DNA of 64,000 nucleotides from Mesocentrotus franciscanus (GCA_037976565.1 CP137673.1:1910851-1974850); one strand, 5' to 3'; positions 25,701 through 40,700 are shown, counted from the stretch's first letter. Made by a program: numbers and translations. The notes: generated by a model not told the origin, from the letters alone.

Positions 25701-28700
25701 CAAAAATAATTGTAATAATGTTATGCTAAAGGAAAGGCTATTATAGCATGTAATACATTTTGGAATGTGTCTGACATCCACTATAATTCTTTTTCAAAAT
25801 AAATTGAGATTACATGGTGAAAAAACTATGCTAAGTTTTGAATAAGGCAGAAATTTCCATGTCCACTTTGAATTTTGTCATAAAGTAAGTTAAAGCAGAC
25901 TAGAACATAATATCACTGGATTCCATGGTAACTGAAAGGATAGGCAGGGATTTACAAGGTCAAACAAGCCACTTAAGCTTTTACAAAAATTTCAGCCTGT
26001 GCATGGGCAGATAAATGCCTTGTTAACCGAAACATGAAATCCACTAAGTTAAATCTAGATACATGTGAATATTTGAGGGAATTATTCTACAATTCAAATA
26101 CACCCCAGCTGAGAAATCCACAATCAAGGGTAAGGGTCATTTAAGATTCTGCAAAACTATTAAATGGGTGACACCAGATTTAATGAAGGTGGAGGAAGAG
26201 AACTTGAGTAAGGGTCCCATTTTTTCTGTGTTTCTTTATATCTTTTTTTATTATTGAACATTAATCTTATGCTCAATAGACTGCTGTTATTTATCAAAGG
26301 CAATCTACAATTTACAAGCGTAGCTTTTCACTAGATTCCCCCATATTTCACTACAAATATATTCATCTAATTTCAGTTTAAATACCATGCAATTGTATTT
26401 ATATCTCTGTATGTTAATTCAACTGTATTATTACTTTCATGGCCTGATGTTATTGTACAGTGTATGTATTTTTACACCTATTGAAAGAACAGTTCTTTTC
26501 ATTCTTATTTTTTATTGCTTTTGATTTATGTAATGAATGTGAATGTGAAATGTGAAATAAAACTGAACTAAAAACTGAAACTGAAACTATCTAATAAGGT
26601 GAAACAATGCACATATACATGTAGCATGACAAACAAGGTTCCTTATATAATGGCAGGCAGGCAGATTCTGTACAACGTACACTTTAGTATGTAATGAATA
26701 GACTGAAGAGCTGGGGGTGGGGGTGGGGGGGGGTGGGGAGATGATTTTACATATTTTGGACCATTACATTGTTTTGTAGGGGGAGACTTCCTCTTTCCTT
26801 CTCTGAGAATATTTTTCATAATGTACTGTAAATGTACATGTATATGGCAGCTTTGGGAAATATAACAAAAACAATTACATTACCATAGGTTAAAGAACAA
26901 AAGTGCAGAAGAAAATTAAAGGGAATTTAGAACTTTTTTATTTATTCATCACTATCATTATTTAAAAACTTTATTCTATACAGATAATGCTTATTTTGTG
27001 CATGTATGCTTAAGTTTCTATTTTCTCGTACAGGTGTATATCATTAGTACAGCAAAGTTAGGACCATATAGAACTTGTTTTAAGAAAGAAAGCAAAAAAG
27101 GTAAGCTGGAGATATATGAAGAGATATTATAACAAAAACAAAAAATTTCAAACTGTATAATTTAGGTTACTATTATATTTTTAGGGGTTATTCTTTGTCA
27201 CTGATAAATATCATGTGCTACAGCTGATTAAAATCAATATGTCACTAAACTATTGAAATTCACACGTAGGTCATTTTTCCGTCTGATAATGGTAAAATGG
27301 CGGATTCCAAAAAGAAAACAGCAAATATTTGTCCCATCAAACAGATAAAACCACATTTGTTGTTCCCTTTACATAAGGCAATAAAATTCAAGTAAAAATG
27401 AATTCTAAAATGTGATTATAAGATTTGGTCAGAGACCATGCACTAAGAAAATTAATCTTCATCAGATCCATGACTTTAACGAGCATTTCTTTAACTTCAT
27501 TAAACTTCAATAAGGTTAAAAAACAACTGTATTTTGCTTTTATACTGATTAATTGAAAAGAAAATCAGTGACATACCTGTTGATTTAGCATCCGATGGTT
27601 TGACCAAGGGCTTGACAGCTCCACTCCAGAGATGACTCACAGGAGAATTCATCAAGTCACTTAAGTTTTGCTCCTCAAGCTGTTTCTTATCCTTGTATTC
27701 TTTCCAATTGTCAGGTTCCTTGGTCGTGTCACTAGAAGGAGTCTTGGAGTCCTGGGTCTTTTCCTTCCTATCACCAATGATTTCAAGAACATCAATGATC
27801 TTCTTGGACTTGGCCAGGATCTTCTTATTGTTGTTGCACAGCTTAGTGAGCTCCAGCTGCTTCTCTTTGACTGTTGCTACATTGTTGATGCAACGCCCAG
27901 CAGCGATGCTTGCAGGGACCAGATCCTTGGAAGGGAATGGAAGGTGTGCAGGCTTGATGCTCGAAGCAATGTCTGGTAGAGTAATCTTATCAAAGTTCCA
28001 ATGAGAATACTCAAGGTAGGCCTGGATGTCCTGGTCATTGATCTCAGGTCCCTTGGGTTCTTCTTGCATCATCGGAACCACCATGTCTAGGAACTCTTCG
28101 AGATCTACAGATGTATCAGAGGCCGTGTCAGAGAGCCCTAGATCTGAGCTAACACTCCTGTCATGGTGCTTGTGCTTGCCTTGCTTCAAGCCCTGTTTGA
28201 CCCGTTTCCTTGACAATCTGTAATTTTGATCATGTTTGGCAGACTCTTGGTCAAGATCACTTGGTGTATCTTTCCCACTATCATCAAGTGTACAAGCTTT
28301 TCTCCCAGAGTGAGGTGGAAGTGGTGGACAAACATTAAGATGTGAAGAGAAATTGAATTTCGCTTTTCCTCTGCTACTATCGCTTTCAGTACCACTCATC
28401 TTCATCTTTTTGTGTTTCTTTGAACTGTCCTCACTGCTTGCTGCCAACCTTCTCTTGTGAAAATCTAATAGACTGATACTCATGTCTTCAAATCCTGAGC
28501 CTTTGCCGGTATCATCATCAGGGTAAACAGGACCATCAGAATACACAGAACTTTCATCAGAAGTGTCTTTCGAATGTTTGGTGCTATCAATCGGTTCCAT
28601 TGGTTCAACAAACTCACAAGTCTTTTCCACTCTTGGAGACTCTCCATCATGCTCTTCAGATTGTTTACAGTCTCTAGACATCCCTGAACATGTCTCATCA

Positions 28701-31700
28701 TCTGTCATCTTGGTGGGCTTAGAATACCTCTCCCCCTCACTGGCATCTTTTCTACGTTCCAGGTTTTCAGAGTTCATTCCATTTTTATCGTCCTCCTTCT
28801 GGCAGGTTTTGTAATTTTTCATGTTAACTGGTTTGTTTGATTTTCCAGGAGATCTATGACTTCTCTGTCTGGCTTTGATGGCTCTTGACATCTCTCCTGC
28901 ACTGCCTACCTCTGAGGAGTCACAGCCAGACTGCTCCCTCCCGCTGCTGCTGTTCGTGTTGGCATTGCTGTAACCTGCTGACATCCTGTTGCGTTTGTAC
29001 CATTTCCGGGAGGATACGGAGCTGAGACTTCCAGAGTTGGAGTCACTGTCAGGCCAGATGGAATTCATAGGTTCATCGTCCCGAGTTGTTGAAACCAGCC
29101 CTGGACCTTGTGGTAAGCCAAGTTCTGGGTGTGACGGTACTGGTGCATCCGAAGCCGATATTCATAGTCAGTGACATCAGACCTTAGAATGATCAGTAAC
29201 AACAATCACGTATAACTACTACATGTAAGCCTAACATCAGACCTTAGAATGATCAGTAACAACAATCACGTATAACTACTAGGCCTAACATTAACAGCAA
29301 AACAACATATGTCATGATCATCCTCATAAAAAGTAAATTTCACAAACGCAATTGATGATTTTAAAATATATCTAGAAATGCATGAAAAATGTGTTTAAAA
29401 TCAACATCCACAAATCCCGAATATTCCCCCCCCCCGTTTTTTTTAAACCAAACTTTTTAAAACAGAAATAAATTTCTACGGATTATGACTACCGAGTAAA
29501 CTCTATGGCATATACAGATTCTTATATTACTAGAATTGATGACTCACTCGATGTGACGTGTAGTGATGTATCCAAGACGCATAAGATGACAGTATACCTA
29601 AAGGAAAAAAAAGAAGAGGAGTTTAACTTCCAGAATTAGTCTTACTTCTTTTACTCTAAGCAATACCATACCACAGATCAGTTCTGGTCTTGCACAGGGT
29701 GGGCTAGCCTTGTGAACCCCTGAAAACTTCTTTGTTTTGCTCTGATTACAGCATATCTCCTATCGTTAAAAAGACAATCATCCATTCTCTTCCGTCATCA
29801 CCTTTAATCAAGAGTACCAAATCAGTCTATTTGGCTACTGTAAAACGACGAATTGCTCATGATGGCCGTTTTTGGCAGAGAGGAAGTTTTGTGAATTGCA
29901 AAAATCTGATCTTGTCATTCAATCATTTCAAGGCACAAAACTATTGCAAACTATCTGAACCACTCACAACTTAGTGGACGTTTCTGATTTTACAGATTAT
30001 CATCATGGATCCCTTATACCAGATGTTGGGCATTTCTTAAAGCCCCTCTAAAGTGTTGGGAGCCCCATATTCGGCAATTATTTGATGGCAAAATTTCACT
30101 TAAATTGTTTCATAATGTGAAAGAGAAGGTCATTTGAGACACACTTCTGCAAAGATTTCCCCCCAAAAATGTGTTTGAAGACAAATATTGATAAAAGAAT
30201 TTTCGGTGCTCCCAACACTTTAGAGGGGCTTTAATATAGTGTTCTCCATGTAACTTCATCTCTTCCTAAATCTGATTTTGACAAATTTTGTCATCAAGGA
30301 GGATACAATCTACCAATGATTTCTTTGGTCTGCCTCATTTGCTCCTTCCTTCTTCTTTCTGCAGCCCATTTTGTCAACTTCTTTTCTCCTGTCCTCTTTT
30401 AAAAGTGCCCAAACCATCTATAAATATTTACTTTTATTACTAAACTGTATGAATTGATAATACTACTCCATGTTCTATGTAACCCTCACATGGAAACACA
30501 TTTTACTTCTGCTAAAGCCACCAGTATAGGTCTATGAACTTAATGTACGATTTATTTAATGTGTTGTGTTACTCTTGAATTTTAAAGGATATCCAATTAT
30601 TCGTAAATATTGTGATTCTGTTTTGATTCAATAAAACATAAAAAACCTTTACGTCAAGATTTCTACTTACTCTGTAGTGTTCCTTGTCTATGTAGGTCGG
30701 GATCAAAAGATTGTACGCTCGCTGGACAGAGAGGGGGATACCACCGTATTTCAGCTCCATTGAACCCTGAAATCAAGACAAACGAAAGGCTCCAGATCGA
30801 TTGACAAAATTACTCTTAAAATCTAATCTAAATCATTTAGGTATTTCATTTGTTGCCAATCATCAAATGGACAAAGATGCTAAAATTCAGACTTGTATTT
30901 GACAGAAGCCCTTATAACAATAAATGTATGTACATTACTGTGAGCTGATTGACATGACTCGATAAAACCTCCTAATCTTTCGTTGTTGCTAATTAATCAG
31001 CGATTATCAATGAATATTATCTATCAAATTCCTTCAACAAGCAAACCATACATTTGTAACTTGAACATTCAGTATGAGAGAATTCTGTAAATCGTTTTTA
31101 ATTTGTCATCATTACCAGGCCTCAAGACCAACTATAGAATTGACCTTAGTTTGCTTACCACTTCTAAAAGAAACAAGCCTTCTTCAGGATAAAGGTACTT
31201 CTGACCTTGCAGCATGTAGCCCATGGTTCGCCAAAACTTGCCCTAAACAAATGAAAAAATATATATCATAGATAATTGCACGAATATGAGACCCAATAGG
31301 TAATAACCAACAACAACAACAACACCAACAGCAAAAACAAATGTCGGAATATGACAACAGAGCAAATAGGGAAGTAGGTTGGGATTTCTCTGAATTTATC
31401 GATTGTCCTAACTCCTCAATATAACATATGTGGGAACTACTGGAGTAAACTCTTATGGGGCGTTGCAAGAAAGTTGCAATTGATTGCAAGTTGCGATTGA
31501 TTGCAATTTGCAAAATTTGCAACTGATATTTGCAATCGATTGCATCTCAACTTTCTTGCAACGCCCAAATAGTCTCCTAAATTTCCTTGGATTTTGTTAG
31601 GATTTAAGTTTTTGAAAATTCAATGAAATTAACTAGATCTAGCTTTTATTCTCCCCCCTCTCTTTCTCTCTCTCTTACTAATGGGGCGATGCAAGAAAGT

Positions 31701-34700
31701 TGAGTTGCAATCAATTGCAATTTGCAATTATCGCAAGTTGCTTGATTTTGCAAATTGCAATTGATTGCAACTTTCTTGCAACGCCCCATAAGAGACATAT
31801 TCTACTTGTTCAGATAAATCAGACTTCAGGAATAAGATCAGCGAAACAAAAGGAAGACTTAGACCGCATACGTCATAGGACCACGTTCTTTAAATTGTCT
31901 TTCCTCCTCTTTGCTTCTCCACATTTCCCCCGCCCTGGTGCCCCTATCTATACCACAAATAAATAAAAACAACTTACCTTATGACTTTTGACGACTATCA
32001 GCTCTTTATCCGGCTCCCATTCTCCAACTGATAGAGTACCACTGAAAGAGAAATGAGTCACTTCAGAAATGCTGTTGTATGACCTGGGGGGTGTTTCACA
32101 AAGAATAAGATCGACTTTAAGTTGGACTTAAGTATAACAGGCCGTTCATGCCATTGTTTGCTATCATTATTTACTGGCATTGGTCTCTCAAGGGATGTAC
32201 AAATCATGGTAAAAAATCTACAAAACTTACATTTTTGATAATTCATTATTGAAGGAAAAAATATTATCTAAAGATTATAATTTAGAGACCAATTGGGATA
32301 GCAACCAATGGCATGAACGGCCTGTTATACTTAAGTCCAACTTAAAGTCGATCTTAGTCTTTGTGAAACACCCCCCATATCTACCTTCCATATTACTCAT
32401 TGTAATATGAGCAATGATTTTCATGTTAGGTATACCTGGCTAAATCTCATTCAAACATGACAAATAGTCAAAGATAATTTACACAGAACAGGGCCCCGTC
32501 TTACAAAGAGTTGCGATTGATCCAAATGAATCGCAAGTCCTCTAATCAATCGCAAGTTTGCAGTCTCCTATCTCTTATGTACATAATTGCGTTTGATATC
32601 AATCGCAAATAAGTTGCGATTAATATCATCTCTTTGTAAGATGTATCTTGAACGAGCAGACTTGTTGAGGCAGGTAAATCATCAAGAACATGTAAATATA
32701 TGAAAATGTACAGTCCTGCATTATAGGAAAATCCAACCGTAATCGCTATTTGCTCTGACAGAAGGCAGAAAAATTGGAGAAGCAAATTGGTGAAAGTTTT
32801 AAAAAAATTGACAAATAATAAGAAAGTTATGAAATTTTAAGTGTTGCAATCACTATACAAATGGGAATTTCAAATTGGCCGAATTGGTAATGTCACTGTG
32901 ATGTAGTGGCAGACAATTCTGCCATTTGTTCCAACACACAAAATGAATAAAACGTCAATTGTTTCAAAATATATTACTCATGAGGGTATTTTTGTTTAGA
33001 GGAGCTATAATAATATGCTATCCATATATTATTGAGCAGTGCCCCTAGAGAAAATGCGTATATAGGAGAAAAACAGAAATTAAAGATAATTTTGTACACA
33101 ACAAAAAAGTCAACAATCAAAGGGTTGTCACTTGTCATTGACTATGTCACAATCCACTGACCAAATTGCCAATTTGAGATTTGCACAGATGTACTGATTT
33201 CATATCTTAAATCCATAACTTTCCGATTGTTGGTCAGATTTATTTCAAATTTTCATCATTCTCTTTCTATTATTTTTCTGCTTTCATTAAAATGAACTAA
33301 TATACAAAGGTTGGATTGCCCTTTAAAGGTACTATGTCCCATTTGCAGGCCAAAAAATGAAAAGGTTAAATTCCAACGGCATTTGAAAGACAATACTAAT
33401 TTAGAACTTCCCTGAAAAAAGGGGGGCTTGAAAATGTCTTTAAGTGGGAAAATAACGACTATTAGTTGTCGAATCGACTTAGGAGCTATAGAGCCAGTAA
33501 GTAATAGTCTGATTTTTCAGACCATTGTACCGAATGGTCGTACGTTTTATGCTGCGCAAAGATTCAATCAGTTTAATTTTGGCCATTACAAGAAGTGGGT
33601 TATTGATGTAGACAAATGCTCATGTACCCTTTACAGCTCATTTTATGTATGTTATTACCAAAGAAAAAAGCCAGTCAGTCACTCAATAGTGTCTGACAGT
33701 GAAGTCTAGCAAGTAAACGGGTTTCCTTGCATAATTTGAATATTAGGACACTGCTAACGTTTAAATTTCACAGATAGGACATACATGACATATTCATAAT
33801 TCCTGCAAAGTTCTACAGAATTTGATGTTGGCTGTAAAAGGGACATAGTATCTTTAACAGTAGCCTGGCTGGCAGAGGAGAGCAGGAGTATGGCTTGTGG
33901 ATGCCAGGCAATTTCAAGGAATACAGTCAAAAAGATAATTAGCAATAAAAGGATAGGGTAAAAGAGACAAAGAATTCTTTTTAATATGCTTCCTAAAGCA
34001 TCTCTCATCAGCCTTAAGGATACATGTAAATGACCAGAAAACAACAGAGAAACTTGTTTATGCTTTCATTTCAAGTCATTTAGATAATAATAACAGTTTG
34101 CTTTTCAGATTCCTAGGACCATTACTTTGCAAATTACAGTGTATCCAAAACTCTGTTGATAGACTCATAGTAGCCAAAGGGTAACATGTATCTCCTATCC
34201 TATCTGATCTTCACTTGTTACCTCTAGATAGTAGATAAGATACATGTAATATCTAGGATTGAATATAAACTACTTTTACTGGTATTCAAATGTATACAAG
34301 GTAGCGCACCTGTTTATCTTCGTGTACGCACCCAAATGCAATCTCCCATTATGCGAATTACAAAACATGTATCACACTTTTTAGGAATTAAAAATGCAAA
34401 TGTTTTGCTAAGTTTTTTTTTTAAAAGTCACTTGTAGCTGTTGTACATGAGTGATCAGAATCTGGTTTGATTTCTAGTGCATTTATGCTTAGATTGATTT
34501 CGATCCATCACCAATCTTAGGGTGCGTTTATGCTCACTTTTGAAGGCAGAATGAGCGATTTGAAACGCTCATTGTAAACGCTCATCGTAGGTGTACTGTT
34601 TATGCTCCCCTTCTCCGGCTCCTCCAGGCAAATTCGGGCTCTGCAGCTGGATTCGCAAACCTGCACTGCGCATGCTACGTTGACCCCCGGAACGTCATTT

Positions 34701-37700
34701 AAATGCGTTTACAAATGATTGTGCGTTTATGCTTCCCCAGAAACTGTCTTTTTGGAGAATCGCCGATCGTAAACGCACCTTTTTGTGAGTAAACGCACCA
34801 TGTTTTGAACTAACCACGTAACAAAAGCCTCATTCTGGCCAGAAAAAGTTGAGCATAAACGCACCTTTAGAAGCGTAAATGCACTAGAAATGGTGTTTTC
34901 AAAGGATTGAAACTGTGAGAATTAATTTCTTTCCAGCAAGTTGTCATTTAGCTCCTTTACGTTAACATTTCTTCAGTATTTCCTTTTATTTCGCACCCCA
35001 AAACATATATTTTCACATGACATGGTTGAACATGGTTGAACATGGTTAAACATGCATCAAAAATTGTGCTAATCCTTGCTTTCTCCACCGCCTGTGTATG
35101 TAGATTTTGTCCAATATGGGCCATCAAAACCTTGTATGTCAAGTTCAAATACAAACATTTTCCTTAAGATTTTTTTTTACTCAAATGCTAAAATAATCAA
35201 TTGGTGCATACTGCATTTGTAGTTAGGTGTGTAATTTTGTGCATGATATTGATGGTATAGCAGATGTGTGGCATGGTAAACCACAGATTGGGAAAAAATT
35301 AATATTTATTTTTCGGGGGCTACTTTTCAAGCTTGCCTGCATAAAAATAACCTTCTTTTGTTTTGCATTGAACTCTAAGCAAATTTACAGGGGCTCTTTT
35401 CTGATTTTCGGGGGCTCTTTTGGGCATTTCGGGGGCAAATTTGCCCTGAGCCCCGTGTATTTTTTTCACTGCCACAGAATTTAAAAGAACATTAATATCA
35501 TATCTTTCTGAACTCCTTCCTCGATACACTCCTGTCCGGACTTTGCGATCTGCTTCTCAATCTCTCCTCTCTCGGTCTCACAATATTTCTTATAAACAAT
35601 ACGGTCAACGTTCTTTCGTTTATGCAGCTACATTTCTTTGGAACAATCTCCCCCTTCAAATTCGCAATGCCAGTTCTTTAAATACATTTAAAACAATGCT
35701 AAAAACACATCTCTTTAAGTCTTGTTCTTAAATAGCCCTCTGACATTTTGCCTTTTATATTTTGTATAGATTAACGTAGCATACTATTAATTTATGAACT
35801 ATTTGTATTTTGGTTGTAAGTGATTAGTAATTATATACATGTATTATTTTCATTTGCAAAGTTTTAATGTTAATTGATTTGATGTAATTTGTAATGCTAA
35901 TTCTGTTTCCTTTACTTCTCAACTTTTTTCCTTCTAAACCGCTTAGAGGCTTTTTGCAATTTGCGGTATAGAAATGTCTTATTATTATTATTATTATTAA
36001 TAATATATAATGACATACTGCTAAGTGTAATATGCTTCACATTTCTGTATCTTTATACAGTCAAACCTGCTTTAGTGACCACCTGTCTACAAAGACCACC
36101 TGTCTGCAAAGACCACATCTTTTGTTTCCCTTGAAAATGGTTTCTCATTGAAACATGTACTAAAGGAACCTGTCTACAAAGACCACTTTTTGTGTTTCCC
36201 TTGGGTGGTCGCTATAGACAGGTTTGACTGTATAAGACAGTCTAGGACAGTGAATAAAATATGTGTAGTTTCCATTCATTTACACATTTACATTTAAAAA
36301 AACCTACCATGGTTAACAAGTTTGTATCTGAACAAGGGTTTCGTTTGTCAAGATCTACCCCACCCTAGCCTGGATCCATCACGTTGAAAAGGAATTTAAA
36401 TAAAAGACGTAATTTGGAGCAAAATCTCACTAATTTTAAAGCTTCTTGCAAATCTTTGTTTCAATTATATCCCCCAGTGATCCAGAGACATGATGTGGAT
36501 TTACAAATTACAGTAGAAAATTCCTTGGAATAATACCGCAAGATTCGTTGACCTGCTTCCAACGTCACACTGCCGTCATAAAGACTGTGATTTCAAGGTA
36601 CCTGCTCGGTACGCTCACATGCGTGGACATGTGCTTCTTCGTTTCCATTGTCTGAGCATGCCAATATCAATCATATATATCTGGTGCTAATGGATTTCAC
36701 CTTCCTCATGTTATGCACAGATATCCATCTACATTGTGCATGTATCATGGATGCACAGTGACTTATCAACATCTTGCTCTATACATTTCTCTCATTTGAA
36801 AAAAAAAATCATAATTCCAAATTAATTAGTTGATTTCACAAGTACACTATACTTCTGAATTGTTTGAGCTGGAAAAAAAATATAATTTTGATCAAAATTT
36901 AACCCTTGCCAGTAGTAGAGTATTCAAACATGTGTTTTGTCAGTATACTGCTAGGGTCATGCTTTCATGCAACATTATTTCACCCTTTTTCATACATTTT
37001 TAAAACCCTTTATTACATGTCCTGGTGATTTTCCACTGAATTTTTACCATCAAATTCAAGTTTTTGTTTTAAAATGTCAATATTTTTATGGTCAGTTTAA
37101 AATCTGATCTTAAATATTATACAAGTATTCATAACAGAAAAAAAGGCAATCAAAAAGAGTTTTATTAATTAAAAAAAAGAGCAATTCTCACAAAGTTACA
37201 AAGTAATGTGAAAGCTTTTCCATTATTTAAAGCTTTTACAACAAAAATAGAACATGTTGGGTTTTTTTTTTAATTATAAAAACTTCAAAACAATTCTCCT
37301 TTTAAATCAGAACCCCGACTGAATGTCCAGAGAAACCCAGACCTAAAATAAGATTTATGCCTTTTTTATGGCTTCTATTTCCTTGACAAAATTCAGAGAC
37401 AACTTCAACATTTAAGCCACACACACTGTATCTGAAGTTGATGATTCTCGGAGAAACAAATCATCTACGTATTTGAACAAAAGGTCTTCTATTCCATAAT
37501 ATTTACATTTACTAAATATGTACATGTACATGTAAACTAATTTCACATTACTACCCAATCCAACCTTTGTAACACAGACTGTAGAGTCAAGAAATTTACA
37601 GATGGTAGAAAGTTATGAACAATTGAACTTTAGGTTAAATTAGAAAAAGTCCCCCTACTGCATCTTTGTCTTTATATTTAATGAATATGTTTTCTGTAAA

Positions 37701-40700
37701 TTCTCAGATCGATAGTTATCCTACAAGAAATGCAAACAAATTTCACCGGTGGACATATATTAATGATTATTCAAGATTCTCTCTGAAACATTTGGGTCCT
37801 GTTGTTTGGAATAATGTAAATTGTAACCAATTCAATATTTCATTTAATAATACTTTCAGGAGGCAATATAAGAAACAGTTAATTTGTTCATACTGATTAC
37901 TTTTAATTTGTTCAATATCTCTTTTAAAATTATCCTGTGGAACCATACCACACTGTTCGATGCTCTTATTTTTATGTTTTATGTTTTATGTATTGTTTGA
38001 CCAATCTCTAAATTTTATAATAATAATGTAAAAACAAACAAACACATAAACTAGGTGTACACACTCTAACAAGCCACAAACCTGGCTTTCATTGTGTTCA
38101 CCATTTTCCAATTATCCACTTATGTTTTTATTTACCATTGACTGTTTTTACAAATTGTTTTAATTGATGTTGGAATCTGGAAATAAATGATTTGAATTTG
38201 CACAAACATAAAAAATGACAGCTTACATGTGTACACATAATATTCCAAAGGTACAAAACACAACATGTTAAAGGTACTATGTCCCATTTGCAGGCCAAAA
38301 ATGAAAAGGTTAAATTCCAACGGCATTTGAAAGACAATACTAATTTAGAACTTCCCTAAAAAAGGGGGCTTGAAAATGTCTTTAAGTGGGAAAATAACGA
38401 CTATTAGTTGTCGAATCGACTTAGGAGCTATAGAGCCAGTAAGTAATAGTCTGATTTTCAGACCATTGTACCGAATGGTCGTACGTTTTATGCTGCGCAA
38501 AGATTCAATCAGTTTAATTTTGACCATTACAAGAAGTGGGTTATAATGTATGTAGACAAATGCTCATGTACCCTTTACAGCTCATTTTATGTATGTTATT
38601 ACCAAAGAAGATAAAAAGCCAGTCAGTCACTCAATAGTGTCTGACAGTGAAGTCTAGCAAGTAAACGGGTTTCCTTGCATAATTTGAATATTAGGACACT
38701 GCTAACGTTTTAATTTCACAGATAGGACATACATGACATATTCATAATTCCTGCAAAGTTTTACAGAATTTGATGTTGGCTGCAAAAGGGACATAGTATT
38801 TTTAACACACTACTACAAATGAACAAATAAATTTTTTATCATAATTTATGTGTGTACTTACAGTCTTGATACCCTTTGAATCCTAAGAAGTTCAAGTCTC
38901 TGCTCTCGCTTTCGCTCAACCTGTTGGTCTTGTTTCATGCTGCCATCAGGATGCCCTTCTTTAGGCCCTCGGTAGGGTATCACAGTCTGATTGTGGTTGT
39001 GTTCAACTAGATCCTGAGCACTATCAAACAAAATAGAAAGCCGTGTAAACAGGTCTATGTATGGTATCACTGTCTGATTGTGGTTGTGTTCAACTAGATC
39101 ATTAGCACTGTCAAACAAAATAGAAAGCCGTGTAAACAGGTCTATGTATGGTATCACTGTCTGATTGTGGTTGTGTTCAACTAGATCATTAGCACTGTCA
39201 AACAAAATAGAAAGCCGTGTAAACAGGTCTCTGTATGGTATCACTGTCTGATTGTGGTTGTGTTCAACTAGATCATTAGCACTGTCAAACAAAATAGAAA
39301 GCCGTGCAAACAGGTCTATGTATGGTATCACTGTCTGATTGTGGTTGTGTTCAACTAGATCATTAGCACTGTCAAACAAAATAGAAAGCCGTGTAAACAG
39401 GTCTATGTATGGTATCACAGTCTGATTGTGGTTGTGTTCAACTAGATCATTAGCACTGTCAAACAAAATAGAAAGCCATGTAAACAGGTCTATGTATGGT
39501 ATCACAGTCTGATTGTGGTTGTGTTCAATTAGATCATTAGCACTGTCAAACAAAATAGAAAGCCGTGTAAACAGGTCTATGTAGGGTATCACAGTCTGAT
39601 TGTGGTTGTGTTCAACTACATGTAGATCATTAGCACTGTCAAACAAAATAGAAAGCTGTGTAAACAGGTCTATGTAGGGTATCACAGTCTGATTGTGGTT
39701 GTGTTCAACTAGATCCTGAGCACTATCAAACAAAATAGAAAGCCGTGTAAACAGGTCTATGTAGGGTATCACAGTCTGATTGTGGTTGTGTTCAACTAGA
39801 TCATTAGCACTGTCAAACAAAATAGAAAGCTGTGTAAACAGGTCTATGTATGGTATCACAGTCTGATTGTGGTTGTGTTTAACTACATGTAGATCCTTAG
39901 CACTATAACACAAAATAGAAAGCCGTGTAAACAGGTCTATGTATGGTATCACAGTCTGATTGTTGTTGTGTTCAACTAGATCATTAGCACTGTCAAACAA
40001 AATAGAAAGCTGTGTAAACAGGTCTATGTATGGTATCACAGTCTGATTGTGGTTGTGTTCAACTAGATCATTAGCACTGTCAAACAAAATAGAAAGCCGT
40101 TTAAACAGGTCTATGTAGGGTATCACAGTCTGATTGTGGTTGTGTTCAACTACATGTAGATCATTAGCACTGTCAAACAAAATAGAAAGCTGTGTAAACA
40201 GGTCTATGTAGGGTATCACAGTCTGATTGTGGTTGTGTTCAACTAGATCCTGAGCACTATCAAACAAAATAGAAAGCCGTGTAAACAGGTCTATGTAGGG
40301 TATCACAGTCTGATTGTGGTTGTGTTCAACTACATGTAGATCATTAGCACTGTCAAACAAAATAGAAAGCTGTGTAAACAGGTCTATGTAGGGTATCACA
40401 GTCTGATTGTGGTTGTGTTCAACTAGATCCTGAGCACTATCAAACAAAATAGAAAGCCGTGTAAACAGGTCTATGTAGGGTATCACAGTCTGATTGTGGT
40501 TGTGTTCAACTAGATCATTAGCACTATCAAACAAAATAGAAAGCCGTGTAAACAGGTCTATGTAGGGTATCACAGTCTGATTGTGGTTGTGTTCAACTAG
40601 ATCATTAGCACTATCAAACAAAATAGAAAGCCGTGTAAACAGGTCTATGTAGGGTATCACAGTCTGATTGTGGTTGTGTTCAACTAGATCATTAGCACTG

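Noticed and set aside
27500..29068. 522-codon ORF as a single-exon gene
   Set aside because: It is TSEN54 exon 7 (HWNFDKITLPDIAS, HLWSGAVKPL) with the reading continued past the donor at 27577 into intron; the internal ATG is not the start.
29548..29560. Alternative exon 6 donor (C|gtcaca) that would put exon 7 in the long frame
   Set aside because: The site is far from consensus, while the neighbouring GA|gtgagt is strong and gives the Sen54-like continuation.
29732..29974. 80-residue plus-strand ORF in TSEN54 intron 5
   Set aside because: No recognisable domain, no splice context, antisense to the gene; probably chance.
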